Shown here one piece after another: positions 1-11,044 of a stretch of 54,612 bases of DNA (position 1 is the stretch's first letter; every line of letters begins with the position of its first letter). A program made the translations under genes and the position numbers. The notes beneath the pieces are model-generated. The model did not search any database, was not told where the DNA came from, and saw nothing but the letters and a program-made list of their open reading frames with translations. The DNA lies in NCBI RefSeq assembly GCF_010093595.1, contig NW_022985457.1, positions 1 to 54,612 of the forward strand. The letters are read 5' to 3'. This DNA comes from Mytilinidion resinicola. Its lineage: Eukaryota; Ascomycota; Dothideomycetes; Mytilinidiales; Mytilinidiaceae.

Positions 1-531
1 TAACGGGTCGTCTCTTCTATACCTTCCAAGTGTCTCACACTAAGGCAGGGTATAGGCAAGTCGTCGTCGGGGTGCAATAGTCTTCAAAAGGTGAGGCAAT
101 AATCAATCAAGGTTCTAAGACGGGGTTGTTACTTCCAATAGGTAGTATTGAAGTCTTAAGTTGAACACAAGGTTCCTATCTATGCAAAGGAGCGTCCTCT
201 TATATGAAAGCTCCGTCCTAAGAAAACCTCTTGCTCATATGGCTCTACGGGCTCATAGTCCTCGAGCGTCTCGAGCTCGACGAGCGCTCGCATGGCTCTA
301 TGCTTACTTCCCGTTGCGAGCCTGGCGAGCCATCACGTGACCCTGTTCTCGTGATGTCCCATTCTTAGATCGTTCCCATCCACCAGCAGTCCGTGGGGGA
401 ATCCAGGATCCCTATGCGTCCTACACGTGACCCTCTTGGTCCTGTGACCTGGTTCTGTGTTATCAGTCTTATCTGCTTGCTTGTCTCCGCGAGTGCCTCT
501 GCGCTCGGGTTGTTCGTATTACGGGTTGTAA
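1..531 (-). mobile_element. Chromovirus LTR, reverse orientation (solo or 5' LTR)
   Basis: Read on the minus strand this matches the LTRs at 1660, 8606, 10465, 17604 and 29584. It begins TGTTACAACCCG (minus start at 531) and runs to ...CGACCCGTTA at position 1, so only the terminal CA is outside the window. Unlike its neighbours it still has many CA/TG dinucleotides and shows little RIP. It carries the 'A-type' U3 cassette (about 235-355), rich in GAGCGCTC and GCTCGAG palindromes. It sits directly against plus-strand pol sequence (532). It is therefore a later insertion, either a solo LTR or the 5' LTR of a minus-oriented element lying to the left. Confidence 0.85.
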
Positions 532-1659
532 CAACTATATTAAGATTAGACTATTTAAAATATAGAATATTATTAGCCTAGTAAACTATAAGCTTAGGCT
601 ACCTAATAGAATAAAAATACACCTAGTCTTCTATATATTGCTACTAGAACCTGTACTACCTAACGCTAAGCTAGAAAATAATATAAAGGTTAACAATAAT
701 AATAAATATAAGGTTAAGCAAATCCTGGATTTCTAATAGCACGGTTAGTAAAAGAAGTACCTAATTAAGTAGAAAGGATACAGCATCTCTAAGAATATAT
801 AGGAACCGGTTAAAAGTTTAGCAAACTATTAGAAACTCCTACAGCAGTTTTACCGCCAGAATCCGGAACAGCCTAGAAAAACAGTAATAGTGCACTATCT
901 AACTAGAAAGGATTAAAGGGATCCGAAGACAGATTATAACTATTATATAATTAGAATGCACGGCTTTAAAGAAGATAACTAGAAGTGCCCAGCACACCTA
1001 AAAAGAAAAAAGAGTACCTAATAATCCCTAAAGCAGAAGGTAAGCCTTCCTGCTCGGCACGCTTTTATTTTTTCTACTTAGCCTCTTTCCAATTATCTTC
1101 CTTAAGCTCTTCTAGAGTTTTAAAACCACAACGCATTATCTCCTTACCACGCTTACGCAGCAACTTTTTTTAAGAATCTAGGCAATTTAGCTTTACTATA
1201 GCCGCTTTTAGGGTTGCGTAAGTCTCTAACTTCTTATAATAAAGTTTATCCTTTTTACGGGCTAGTTTCCGCCCTAGAGAGGTTAGCTAGAATATAGTTA
1301 CAGGTAATAGTAGATTATAACAGCTTATAGGCAGCTGCTAAGATGCCAGCGATATTACAGTTTAATTATTGCGCCCAAACGCAGGCGGTATAATAATCTA
1401 AGTTAGATATAGAAACTATATATAATAAACCCTAAGACTTACACCGGGAATAAGGTATAACTTTTAAACTAGATGCGTTAATATAATTAGTAAGCATAAA
1501 ATAGCTTTTTTATTTCTTAGCTTTTAAGGCGTTAGATATTATAAAGGAAAAAACAGAGTAGTATAATAACAGCCTAGTAGATAGGGTATTGCTAGCTACT
1601 TATCTAAGACCCTACTATAGAAGTACTTTCGGGCCGAAAGCCTTAGAAGGGGGAGCGAG
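532..1659 (+). pseudogene. Chromovirus pol 3' end with chromodomain (element E0), RIP-degraded
   Basis: The segment aligns by eye with the 3' end of the E2 pol gene (about 16,505-17,603). First comes the integrase C-terminal tail (SLVNYKLRLP-like), then a chromodomain-like stretch with EYLIK*KGYS and *EPVKSLANY at about 690-850, where W codons have become stops. The part after about 985 carries, on the minus strand, the coiled-coil end of the antisense reading frame described for E2. Many in-frame TAG/TAA codons show it is dead. The 5' part of the element is not in the window because the reverse LTR (1-531) interrupts it. It is followed directly by its own 3' LTR at 1660. Confidence 0.8.
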
Positions 1660-2197
1660 TGTTATAACCTGTAATATAAATAACCCGAGCGCAGAGGCAC
1701 TTATAGAGATAAGTAAGTAAATAAGACTAATTACGCAGAACTAGGTTATAGAACTAAGGGGGTTACGTGTAGAATATATAGAAATCCTGGATTCCCCTAT
1801 AAACTGCTAGTAGATAGGAATAATCTAAAAATAGGATATTATAAGGACAGGGTTATATAATAGCTCGAGAGGCTTAAGGAAGTAAGCTAGGCGAGCGCTT
1901 AAGGGGCTTAAGGCTGTAAGCTAAAAGAGCAGCTTAAGGAGCTCGAGGCTGCGAGCTATATAAGTAAGAAGTTTCTTAGGACAGAGCTTTTATATAAAGG
2001 AACGCTCCTTTGTATAAATAGAAACCTTATATTTAACTTAAGACTTTAATACTACCTATTAGAAGTAATAACCCCGTTTTATTCCTAAAATTAATCTTGC
2101 CTTACCTTTTAAAGACTATTGCACCCCGACAACAACTTGCCTATACCCTGCTGTAGTATAAGACACTTAGAAGGTATAGAAGAGACGACCTGTTACA
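1660..2197 (+). mobile_element. 3' LTR of chromovirus E0
   Basis: It starts TGTTATAACC after a purine-rich tract (AGAAGGGGGAGCGAG) and ends ACCTGTTACA, giving TG...CA ends and 538 bp. The U3 cassette at about 1861-1970 is the A type (AGCTCGAG, GGCGAGCGC, GGAGCTCGAGG), as in the LTR at 1-531. The distal part contains the conserved R/U5-like block ending in GGTATAGAAGAGACGACC. Moderately RIP-mutated. The next five bases (GCGTA) would be the target duplication if the 5' end could be seen. Confidence 0.88.
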
Positions 2198-5100
2198 GCG
2201 TACTAGCGGAGTAATAATCTTTAAGAAGTTTCTAATAAATTAGCAGTAGAAGTTTCTAAATCCTATAAAAGCTTATATATTAGTTAGGTAAATTAGTATC
2301 TTCTAGTCTATTATAGCTTTAATCTTCTCTAGGTCTATTTACAGGCCGTTGGCTCCTATAATAATACCTAGGAATATTATTTCTTTAGTAAAAAACTCGT
2401 ATTTCTTAATTTTTGCGTAGAGTTCTGCTTTTTATAGCAGTTTTAGCACAGTGCGGATATACTCTAGGTGTTTAGTTCGGTTCCGGCTGTAAATTAGAAT
2501 ATTATCTAGGTAGGTAGTATAGAAAATATTAAGATACTTTTACAGAGTATTATTTATAAATTATTAGAATATTACAGGGGCTTTAGTAAGCCTAAACAGT
2601 ATTACTAAGGTTTTAAACAGTTCTAGTCGGGTTTAGAACGCAGTAAGCTATTTTTAACCCTTTTTTATATATAGGTTATTAAAGGCAGATATAATATTAA
2701 TCTTTATAAAGTACTTTATCTTTTTTAGGTTGCTTAAGGTTTCCTTTATTAACAGTAGCGGGTAGCAGTTCTTAACTATTATAGCATTTAGCGCTTAGTA
2801 GTTAATACAGAAGTAAAGGCCTTTTCTAGGCTTTTTTATAAATAATATAGGTAACGCGGCAGGCGAAGAGCTAGGGCGGATAAATCCTTTCTTTAGATTA
2901 TCTGCTACCTATTCTTTTAGAGCTATTAGCTTATTATAGAATATTAGGTATAAGGGTCTAAAAAAGGGCGTTTTTCCTTTTTTTAACTTAATTTTATAGT
3001 TATACAGGCGGTATAGTAGCAGGCAGTTAGCATTTTTAGGCGAAAAGATATTAGTAAACTTTTATAGTTTTTTAGGCAGGCGGTCCAGGTTAAAGCCCTT
3101 CTTTTTAGATAGAATATAGTTAATATTATCTAGTAATATAGAGAAGAGTTTATATCCTTTTTACAGGTAGGCGCTATATATGCGTAAGGAAACAGGTGCT
3201 ATATTCTTCCCTTCTAGGTTTTTTAGTGCAGGCGGCAGGTACTCCAGGCGGTTCTTTTTTAGAATATTAGCAATTTCTTATACACGCGTTGCTTTTTATA
3301 GTATATTATAGTGTTTATAATAGTACTAGCTTATAAACTATAGTATATTGCGGGACTAGTCCGGTATAGGATTATATAGGCGTAGCTACAGGATTCCTAG
3401 AATAATTAGGTAATAACTTAGTTTAGTTACCCCTATTTAAACGGTTTCTAAATATTTATTTATCTATAATTAAACCTAAATAGTATAGGTTACTTTACCT
3501 GCTTTAGAATTGCCTCTATTAGCTAGTTCTAGGTAAAAAGGGTACTTAAGCGGAATTATTAGGATATAGTAATACTTTACCTAGTCTTTATTAACTAGCG
3601 CTTTCCCTTTACAGCCACTATTAATTATACTATGCGCTAGAATACTCTAGCCCTAGTATTCTAAACGTATAGGTATAATTAACAGGTTAGCTCTTATAAC
3701 CTGTTCCTTTTTAATAGTTATCCCTTAGATAGCAGCAGCAGATACTTATATAGTGCGCGGTATATAAGCCTAGCTGCAACTTATATTAGGCTTAATCCTT
3801 TTATTAAAGTAGAAAATAGGGGAAAAGCAGGTTTTAGCAGTATCTAGGTTCTATATTTAGTAGAGGGCGGTAAAGAGCTCCAGGAGGATATATTTTTATA
3901 AACAGGGCGGGAGCAGATAGAGCGTTTATTAGGCTAAGGGCAGTTATAGATAAAGTGTTTCTTAGATCTATAATAGTAATATTCCTTTCTTTTATATTAA
4001 GTTAAGCAACCTCTTAAAAAATCTATTAGATCTCCGGAAACTTCTATAATTCTTATAGCGCCGGACGCTTTTAGTAATAACTAGGGTATAGTAATTTACG
4101 TTTCTACAGGAACAGGTGTTTCCTAACAGGTTTAATTTGCATTAGTATATATTCTCGGGGTTGCAGTAGTAGATACTTTATATTATTTACGGCGGTTATC
4201 TAGGTTTTAAAGGAACTTTATAAATATATAGTACTCCCTAATAGGGGGTTTATAGTAGAGTAGTATTCCCTTTAGTTTATAGTTAACAGCTTCTTCTAAG
4301 AGGGTTAGTAAAGCTTTTTTAGAGAGCTCTTCTTCTAAAGCTAGGCGTTAGAATTTAGTAAGGAAAACGCTAAATTCTTTATTATTCTAGCGGAGGCGGA
4401 ATAGTTTAGTGCAGAAGTTGCGGACTTAGTTAGGGTTTCTATATACTTATTCTAAGAGTTCTAGAATAGCTTTAAAATTAGGTAGTTAATAGTTTCCTTT
4501 TATAATATATAGCAGGACTTAGGCGTATAGGTTTCTACTTAGATAACTGTTTATATAGGATATTTAGCTTTAGGAGTTAGGGAAGCGGTCTTAGTTAACA
4601 GTTATTTTCTTATAGATTTAAGAAAGGAAGCGGCAGAGGTTCTTTCGGTCACCTGTAAACTTATTAGGGTCGGGTTGTTTCTTAGAAAGCCGGGTAGAGG
4701 TGGTAGATATATTAGAAGTAGACGGAGGCGTTCGTGCTGTATTAGCTATATTTCCTTTAGTTAGTACTTATAGTATTAGGGTTTGCGGGGCGGTAGGTGT
4801 AGCTATATTAATTGCTCTCTGTTTCTTAGCAAGGGCTAAAGCTAGTTTATCCGTAAGCTTCTTTATCTCTTCCTTCTAGTATTTATAGACAGCTTATAAT
4901 TATACCTTTAGTTAGTTGCTCTGTTATTTATATTCCTTAATTTCCAATTCTAGGGCTTATATGCGGAGTGCGGCTTAGTGGTTTTTAGTAAGGCTTTCCT
5001 AGGCGGTATTAATATATTCGTATATTTGGCGGCAGTACTTATACTATTCGTGTACGTGGTTAGTAATATAGGCGGCGAACGTGGATTCGCTGTCCGGCAG

Positions 5101-5398
5101 GACTAGGGGGAAAGGGTAGGACATTAGGTCGGCGGTGCAGGTAGATAGCTAGGTGGGTAAGGAGCTACGTAATATTACGGTCTCGGGCGGCAGGATTGCC
5201 CTAGCTAGCTCGGGCAGGTAGGTAGAAGTAATAACTAAATTTACTACGTGTTCTATAATGCACGGCAGGCAGGCGGGTTAAATAATAAAACGTAGCTTAA
5301 GGAGCTACAAGGAGGCAGGGCGGCGGTCGGTAGGTATACTCCTACTAAGGCTCGCATAGGCCCTTACAACAAGGCCTCTCGCCGGGTCCTAATATTAC
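2198..5398 (-). pseudogene. Gypsy-type retrotransposon gag-PR-RT (element G), RIP-degraded
   Basis: Read on the minus strand the order from right to left is gag (about 5,250 to 4,100), aspartic protease (about 3,600, INSGCKGKALV, catalytic D now N) and reverse transcriptase. RT landmarks are FCINY*ALNAI near 2,800 and the catalytic loop YLDNILIYS near 2,490, followed by FLGIIIGANGL. The frame runs to FIRNFLKIITPLVR at 2198, where it is cut by the LTR of E0; the RNase H and integrase part should lie beyond the left edge. Stops, mostly from Trp, Gln and Arg codons, are scattered throughout. Family assignment to Gypsy/Ty3 rests on the RT motifs and the PR-RT order. Confidence 0.75.
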
Positions 5399-5440
5399 GT
5401 GTTACGCTGTGCAGCAAGCTTCACCGTTTAAGTCGTGACA
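5399..5440. repeat. Short GC-richer TG...CA remnant at the 5' edge of element G
   Basis: A 42-bp block begins TGTTACGCTG and ends AGTCGTGACA. The ends resemble those of the solo LTR at 33,279 (TGTTACGGTA...TACCGTGACA). It lies where the 5' LTR of minus-strand element G should be, so it may be a deleted LTR. It is too short for a firm call. Confidence 0.25.
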
Positions 5441-6176
5441 GAATACTTTAGTATTATTTGTAGCTAAGTTTCTAGCAACTTTAATTTAAAGCCTAATTTA
5501 GAAACTAAGGCACCCTTATAAATATAAATATAATACCTTTATTAGTAGACCTTTTCCTTTTTTTACTAACTTTTTCTTTCTTTTCTATAAGGTATTATAT
5601 AGCTAAAACCCGTAATAAACCCTATATTTAAGGCTAGTACTAGCCTTAAAATAACCTAAATACTATTCTACTATCTTACTATATTATATTACGCCGCGAT
5701 AATATAGCTAATATAACCTATACCCTTTTTAGTCCTTAGCCTCTAATAATAAGCTAGGTAATATAGTAGTACTACTTACCTAATAATTCTACTATTAAAC
5801 CTGCCTTTTTAACTAACTTAGCTAAAACTAAAAACTACTAACTAATATTTAGCACTATTAGTATACTACTACTACTTTTAGCTAGCTAATAGGCTATTTA
5901 GAAAACACTAGCCTAGGCCTAAGTAGAAAATTATAAACTACTACTTTTCTAAACTAGTAGCTATACTCTAGGCTTATTTTATTTACCTAAAAATAAGGAA
6001 CTAATAGTAATTAACACTTATAATACGCGTAATAATAGCTATAGCTTTAATAATAACTTTAACTTAGCTAATAAGTAGGATAAATACTAAAATAAGCTAA
6101 AAGTAGATATACCTCTAGCTAAAGAATATTACACCTAAGAACTAAACACCCTCTACTATACTAGCGGCACTATACG
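5441..6176 (+). other. Unidentified RIP-degraded retroelement-like reading frame
   Basis: This AT-rich block is almost devoid of CA and TG. A plus-strand frame beginning about 5,595 (AKTRNKPYI) reads as degraded coding sequence with stops only as TAG/TAA, for example YLPKNKELIVINTYNTRN near 5,985, and is cut at 6177 by the putative LTR of element H. I do not recognise the protein. It could be a gag of another element. No intact gene is present. Confidence 0.35.
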
Positions 6177-6396
6177 TGTTAGGTCTGTAGCTGGAAAAGG
6201 GTTGTATTACTATTAATAAAGTTGCGTAGAAAGAAGAAAGGCTCCGGCTATAAGCCTGCTATATAGTTAAGCGCGCGCCGGCAGAACCCCGGGCGGCGGA
6301 AAAACCCTCGGCCCGCGATCACGTGACGTCCGTGCACGTAATAACCTGCGGCCTTAATAACTACTAAAAGAATACTAAGGAATAATATAATATATA
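6177..6396 (-). mobile_element. Putative 3' LTR of minus-strand Gypsy element H
   Basis: Bounded on the right by a polypyrimidine tract (CCCCCCTTTTT, 6397-6407), which on the minus strand is the polypurine tract that primes plus-strand synthesis just upstream of a 3' LTR. The left end TGTTAGGTCT is the complement of a terminal ...CCTAACA. The middle is a GC-rich island (GCGCGCGCCGGCAG, ATCACGTGACGTCC) inside AT-rich surroundings. The partner 5' LTR was not found, since H is truncated at 33,278, so the left boundary is a best guess. Confidence 0.5.
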
Positions 6397-6406
6397 CCCC
6401 CCTTTT

Positions 6407-8605
6407 TAAAAACCGAGCTTTTATAAAAATATAGATATAAAAAAAAACTTACTATATAAACTTATATAGTAGACAGCTAATATAGGCGTAGCTCTATATA
6501 TAGGTAGAGCGTGCTAATAAAACCGTGCAGGTAGGCGTTTTTAGTCGAATTAATTCCACTATCTAACGGCGGCGCAGGATTTTAGGGTGTATTAAACTAT
6601 TATAATAATATAGTAACGTTCCGGTAGTTCTACTAAGTAGGTAGTGCCTAGTCCTTTAGTTTAATAAAATAAGCTAGTAGTTTAGGTTTCTAAGGGTTAT
6701 AGTAATAGAAATTAAAAACTCTATTTAGGCAACCTTTAATATTTTTTAATAGTTGCTAGTATTTATACAGTTATACACTGCTAATATAGTAGACCTTATA
6801 TTATATATTATTATCCTGGATTTATAAGTTAATAATTTAGGCAACTATCTATTTTTTAACGGGCTTATTATTATTATCCTGTTAGATTAGCTCGGGCAAA
6901 GGTATAGGTTTAGGCCGGTTCTAGCCTTTAATAGGATTAGAAGTGTCCAGCCGGAGAAGTAAAAGGTGGAAGATATTATAGATTTTAGTGTCTAATAGAA
7001 GGTCTAGTTAGAACGCGGCTCCGTAATTAATAACCTTATTTACCCGGAAGGGGCCTATAAACTTATTATTAAGGGCTTTCTTAGCGCGGTTTAGCTTAAT
7101 ATTTTTAGTATTAAGCTAGACTATATTATTAACGCGTATATCTACTACAGTATTATAGTAGCGGTTTGCTTAATAAGCCTGTTTTTTCTAAGCCTATATA
7201 ATATAGTTCTAAAGGTAAACCTTAATATTTTTAAGGTATTAAGCTAAATTATCGGCTAGCTTGCGCTTAACTTTTTTATTCTTAGATACCTTTTTATTAT
7301 TAGCGGCGGGTGGCTTAAGCTCTAAATAAGGATTATAGCTATAATTAGTAAAAAAAGGGAACAGGCCTATTATAGCCGAAATATAGGTGTTAGTAATAAG
7401 CTCTATAGAGGGTAGTAAGTTATACTAGTTATTTTATATATACTATATATATGCCTGTAAGTACTTTTTTATATCTATATTAGTAATTTCCGTTTAACTA
7501 TTAGTTTTAGGGTAAAAGGCGGTAGATATATTAAGTAATAATTATAACTAATAGTAGAGGTGTTGCTAAAATTTAGAGGTAAATTGCGTGCCTAAGTTGC
7601 TAGTAATAGAGGCTAGTAAGCTGTAAAGTTAGTAGATCTATTAGAAATAGACCTCTGTAAGCTTATCTGCTTCTAGTAAAGTAATAATAAAAAAGTAATA
7701 TTCCTTTAAAAATTAGTTGATTATAATAAGTATATAATAATATTTACGGCTGTAATACTTATAGATAGGAAGGTTAATAATATAATCTATAGCAATATCG
7801 CGCCAGTAATAAAGTAGGACGGGTAAGGAACGCAGGAAGCCTTATTTAGTAAAGTTAGAAGGCTTAATATTATAGCAACGCTGGCAGGCGTTAATATATA
7901 TTATAATTAATTTAGTAAACCGGGGCTAGTAGTAGCTAGGTTATATATACTAGAGGCAGTCCACGTAGCCTTTATAGCCTGCGCTAGTATAATTATAGCC
8001 TAGCTATATAATCCGGAGCTAAAGGGCTGCTAACTAAGGAATAAATAACTGTCTAGAGTTTTTATAATAGACCTATAGTCTGCTATTAATAACCTCTAAT
8101 TTACTTATAGAAAGTTAAACGCGCTTATTTTTTAGGATATTATATAGTAGCTTATAGTTATCCTATAGCTTTAAAGCTATAATATAATAGATAAAGCAGT
8201 TATCTAAAGGGTTATCTAGATTATTACTGCTATTTTTAAAAGCTAACTTATCTATATTATAGGCTTCCTAGATTAGCTTATAAAGCGGCTTATTATAGGT
8301 GGCCTTTATAACGCCCGTAGTCTAAAAGTATAGATTTTTAGAAATAGCAGCCTTAAGGTTCTTTATTTTAATCACGGTTTATTATTAGAATAGGAAGCGC
8401 TTATTATTATTAGATTGCGGAAGGTCCTAGCTACAGTATATAAGGCTATTAGGTTTTATTCTAAGGCGGCCAGGCCGATATATAAGGATATAGTTAATTT
8501 TAGAAAGAACCTATAGCTAGCGCATTTATTACTAGTTAAGTTATTAAGTAGTTATAAAGTATAGCAGATTTCTATAATCTATTAGCACTTAAATAGGGTC
8601 CTAAT
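6407..8605 (-). pseudogene. Element H pol, RNase H end to integrase (3' half), RIP-degraded
   Basis: Minus-strand reading from 8,605 leftwards gives the end of RNase H (INYILIYRPGRLRIKPNSL near 8,500) and the integrase zinc region (NACQRCYNIKPSNF, about 7,870). The integrase core follows, with QFTSKF and YPKTDGQTEITNAD near 7,500-7,600, and then GLFPFFINYGYNP near 7,350. This is the standard Gypsy RH-INT order. The frame stops abruptly at 8605 where chromovirus E1 is inserted, and the other half of H resumes at 30,131. In-frame stops throughout. Confidence 0.8.
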
Positions 8606-9152
8606 TATTACAACCCGTAATATAAACCACCCGAGCGCAGCGGCACTTGCGGAGATAAGTAAGTAGATAAGACTAATTACGCAGAACTAGGTTACAGGAC
8701 TAAAAGGGTTACGTATAGAACGTATTAGTATCCTAGATTCCCCTATAGACTGCTAGTAGATAGGAATAATATAAGGATAAGGATTACAGGATAAAAAGTT
8801 TATATAATAGATTAGAGGAATCTAAGCTAGGATTATAGTAATCTAGGGAACACTTAGGAATTAGGCTAATCTAGGAGCTGTTCCGGGATTAAACTAATCT
8901 AGGACGGATTAGGCTAATCTATAGATTTCTTAGGACGGAGCTTTTATATATAAGGACGCTTCTTTGCATAGATAGGAACCTTATATTTAACTTAAAACTT
9001 TAATACTACCTATTAGAAGTAATAACCCTGTTTTATATTTTAATTAATTATTGCCTTACCTTTTAAAAACTATTGCACCCTAATAATAACTTAACCTATA
9101 CCCTGCCTTAGTATATAACACTTAGAAGGTATAGAAAAAACAACCTATTATA
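8606..9152 (+). mobile_element. 5' LTR of chromovirus E1
   Basis: Begins TATTACAACCCG (TG mutated to TA) and ends ACCTATTATA, 547 bp, matching 29,584-30,130 in length and layout. The U3 cassette is of the B type (repeated ...GATTA-nnn-TAATC-like blocks such as GGATTAGGCTAATC). Preceded by CTAAT. Confidence 0.85.
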
Positions 9153-10464
9153 CTTTAAACACTGCTATATTAAAGGAGTTGTATATAAACAATTAATTAA
9201 AATAGCCCTACTAACCCCTTCGGGCAGTATAACTACTAGACTAACTCTAACTATACCTAAGGTAGCAACACGTATACAGGCGTTGCTTACACGGCTATAA
9301 GTACTAGAAGAAGCTAGCAATACTAAAGATAAAGAGATTGCAGCCCTATAGGGAAATCTCTAAACCGTTTAAAAAGAGCTTACTACTAGTAGAACGGTTA
9401 GCTATAAAGGCTATAAAATAAATAAACCCGAAGAGTTTACTAGTAATAGAGGAACTTTGCAAGCGTTTATAATATAGATAAGGCTGTACCTGCGTATAAA
9501 CTAGAGCAACCTTAAATTTAAATTAGATAAGGTTTATATAGCAGCCACCTTTTTAAAGAAAAAAGCGTTTAACTAGTTTAACTTAATACTTATAAACTGG
9601 CTTAGCAATACCGACGCAGATAATTAGAAACTAGAAACCAATATTATATTTAGCAACTATAAGAACTTTAAAGCGGCACTCTAGATAACTTTTAGAGACA
9701 CTAATAAAAAATAGACGGCGGAATAGAAGATTGCAGTTCTAAAGCAAAAGGGCTTAACTAGCCGCTATACTTTAGAATTTATACAAATTGCGTTTAAGCT
9801 ATTATAGGGAAATAAAGCTCTGCAAGCATAATACTATAGAGGTTTTAAGGAAAATATTAAAAATAAAATTATATAAGGCAAAAGGCCTCTAATACTCTAT
9901 AAACTTAAGGAAATAGTAATAAAAATCGATAGTTAATAACACGAATAATAACTAGAACAGGCAGATAAAAAGGAACTTTACTTCTACGCCTAATTAGCCA
10001 GACTAAAGCTAAGAGTAACTAACCGCGACTATAAAGATTGTATAGAGATTAATATTGTAAAATAATATAATAACTAGAAGAGTAGACTAATTACCGATAA
10101 AGAAAGGCAAAATAGAAAGCGCAGCAGCGCATGCCTATTATACGGAGAATAGGGATATTTCGCGGATAAATGCTCTAGGAACACCCGAACGGCAGCAGTT
10201 ATAGCAAAACTAAATATAGGCCGCCACAATTCTATATTATAGACCGCGTGCTATAATAATAACTGCTTTACCTATTAGTTAGATAAGTAGGTAATAGGGT
10301 ACTACCTAACCTAGAGGGGAAAAGGACGCACTATTACTATAATAAGGAATAAAGAGTATAACAGCAACCCTATAAATAACTACTACGTAGATATAGAAGT
10401 TAAGAGTATAGAAATCGACTACCTATTAAAAATAGATAAGGCGTTCTAGATAATTAAACCCTAA
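9153..10464 (+). pseudogene. E1 gag, 5' part, interrupted by E2
   Basis: A plus-strand gag frame parallels the E2 gag at 11,045; its start codon is now ATA (about 9,205, ALLTPSGSIT). A zinc knuckle relic CLLYGE*GYFADKCS is visible around 10,130-10,175. The frame breaks at IIKP* where E2 entered (CCTAA, 10,460-10,464) and resumes at 18,135. Numerous RIP stops. Confidence 0.75.
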
Positions 10465-10995
10465 TATTACAACCCGTAATACGAACCACCCGAGCGCAGA
10501 GGCACTTGCGGAGATAAGAAAGCAGATAAGACTAATTATAGAGAACCAGGTTACGGGACTAAAAGGGTTACGTAAGGGATATATAGGAATCCTAGATTCC
10601 CCCACGGACTGCTAGTAGATAGGAACAATCTAAGGATAGAGATTATAGGATGGATTAGTATAATTTAGGGATAGATTAGGGTAATCTAAGAACTGTTCGA
10701 GGATTAGGGTAATCTAGAGACTATTTAAGGATTAGGGTAATCTAAGAACGGATTAGACTAAGCTATAGATTTCTTAGGACGGAGCTTTTATATATAGAGA
10801 CGCTCCTTTATATAGATAGGAACCTTATATTTAACTTAAGACTTTAATACTACCTATTAGAAGTAACCACCCTGTTTTAGACCTTAATTAATTATTGCCT
10901 TACCTTTTAAAAACTATTGCACCCTAATAACAACTTGCCTATACCCTGCCTTAGTATGTGATACTTAGAAGGTATAGAAGAGACAACCTGTTATA
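10465..10995 (+). mobile_element. 5' LTR of chromovirus E2
   Basis: 531 bp from TATTACAACC to ACCTGTTATA. The U3 part has three copies of the palindrome GATTAGGGTAATC starting at 10,674, 10,702 and 10,730, an exact 28-bp period (B-type cassette). Confidence 0.9.
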
Positions 10996-11044
10996 CTTTA
11001 AACACCGCTATATTAAAGGAGTTGCATACGAACAATTAATTAAG

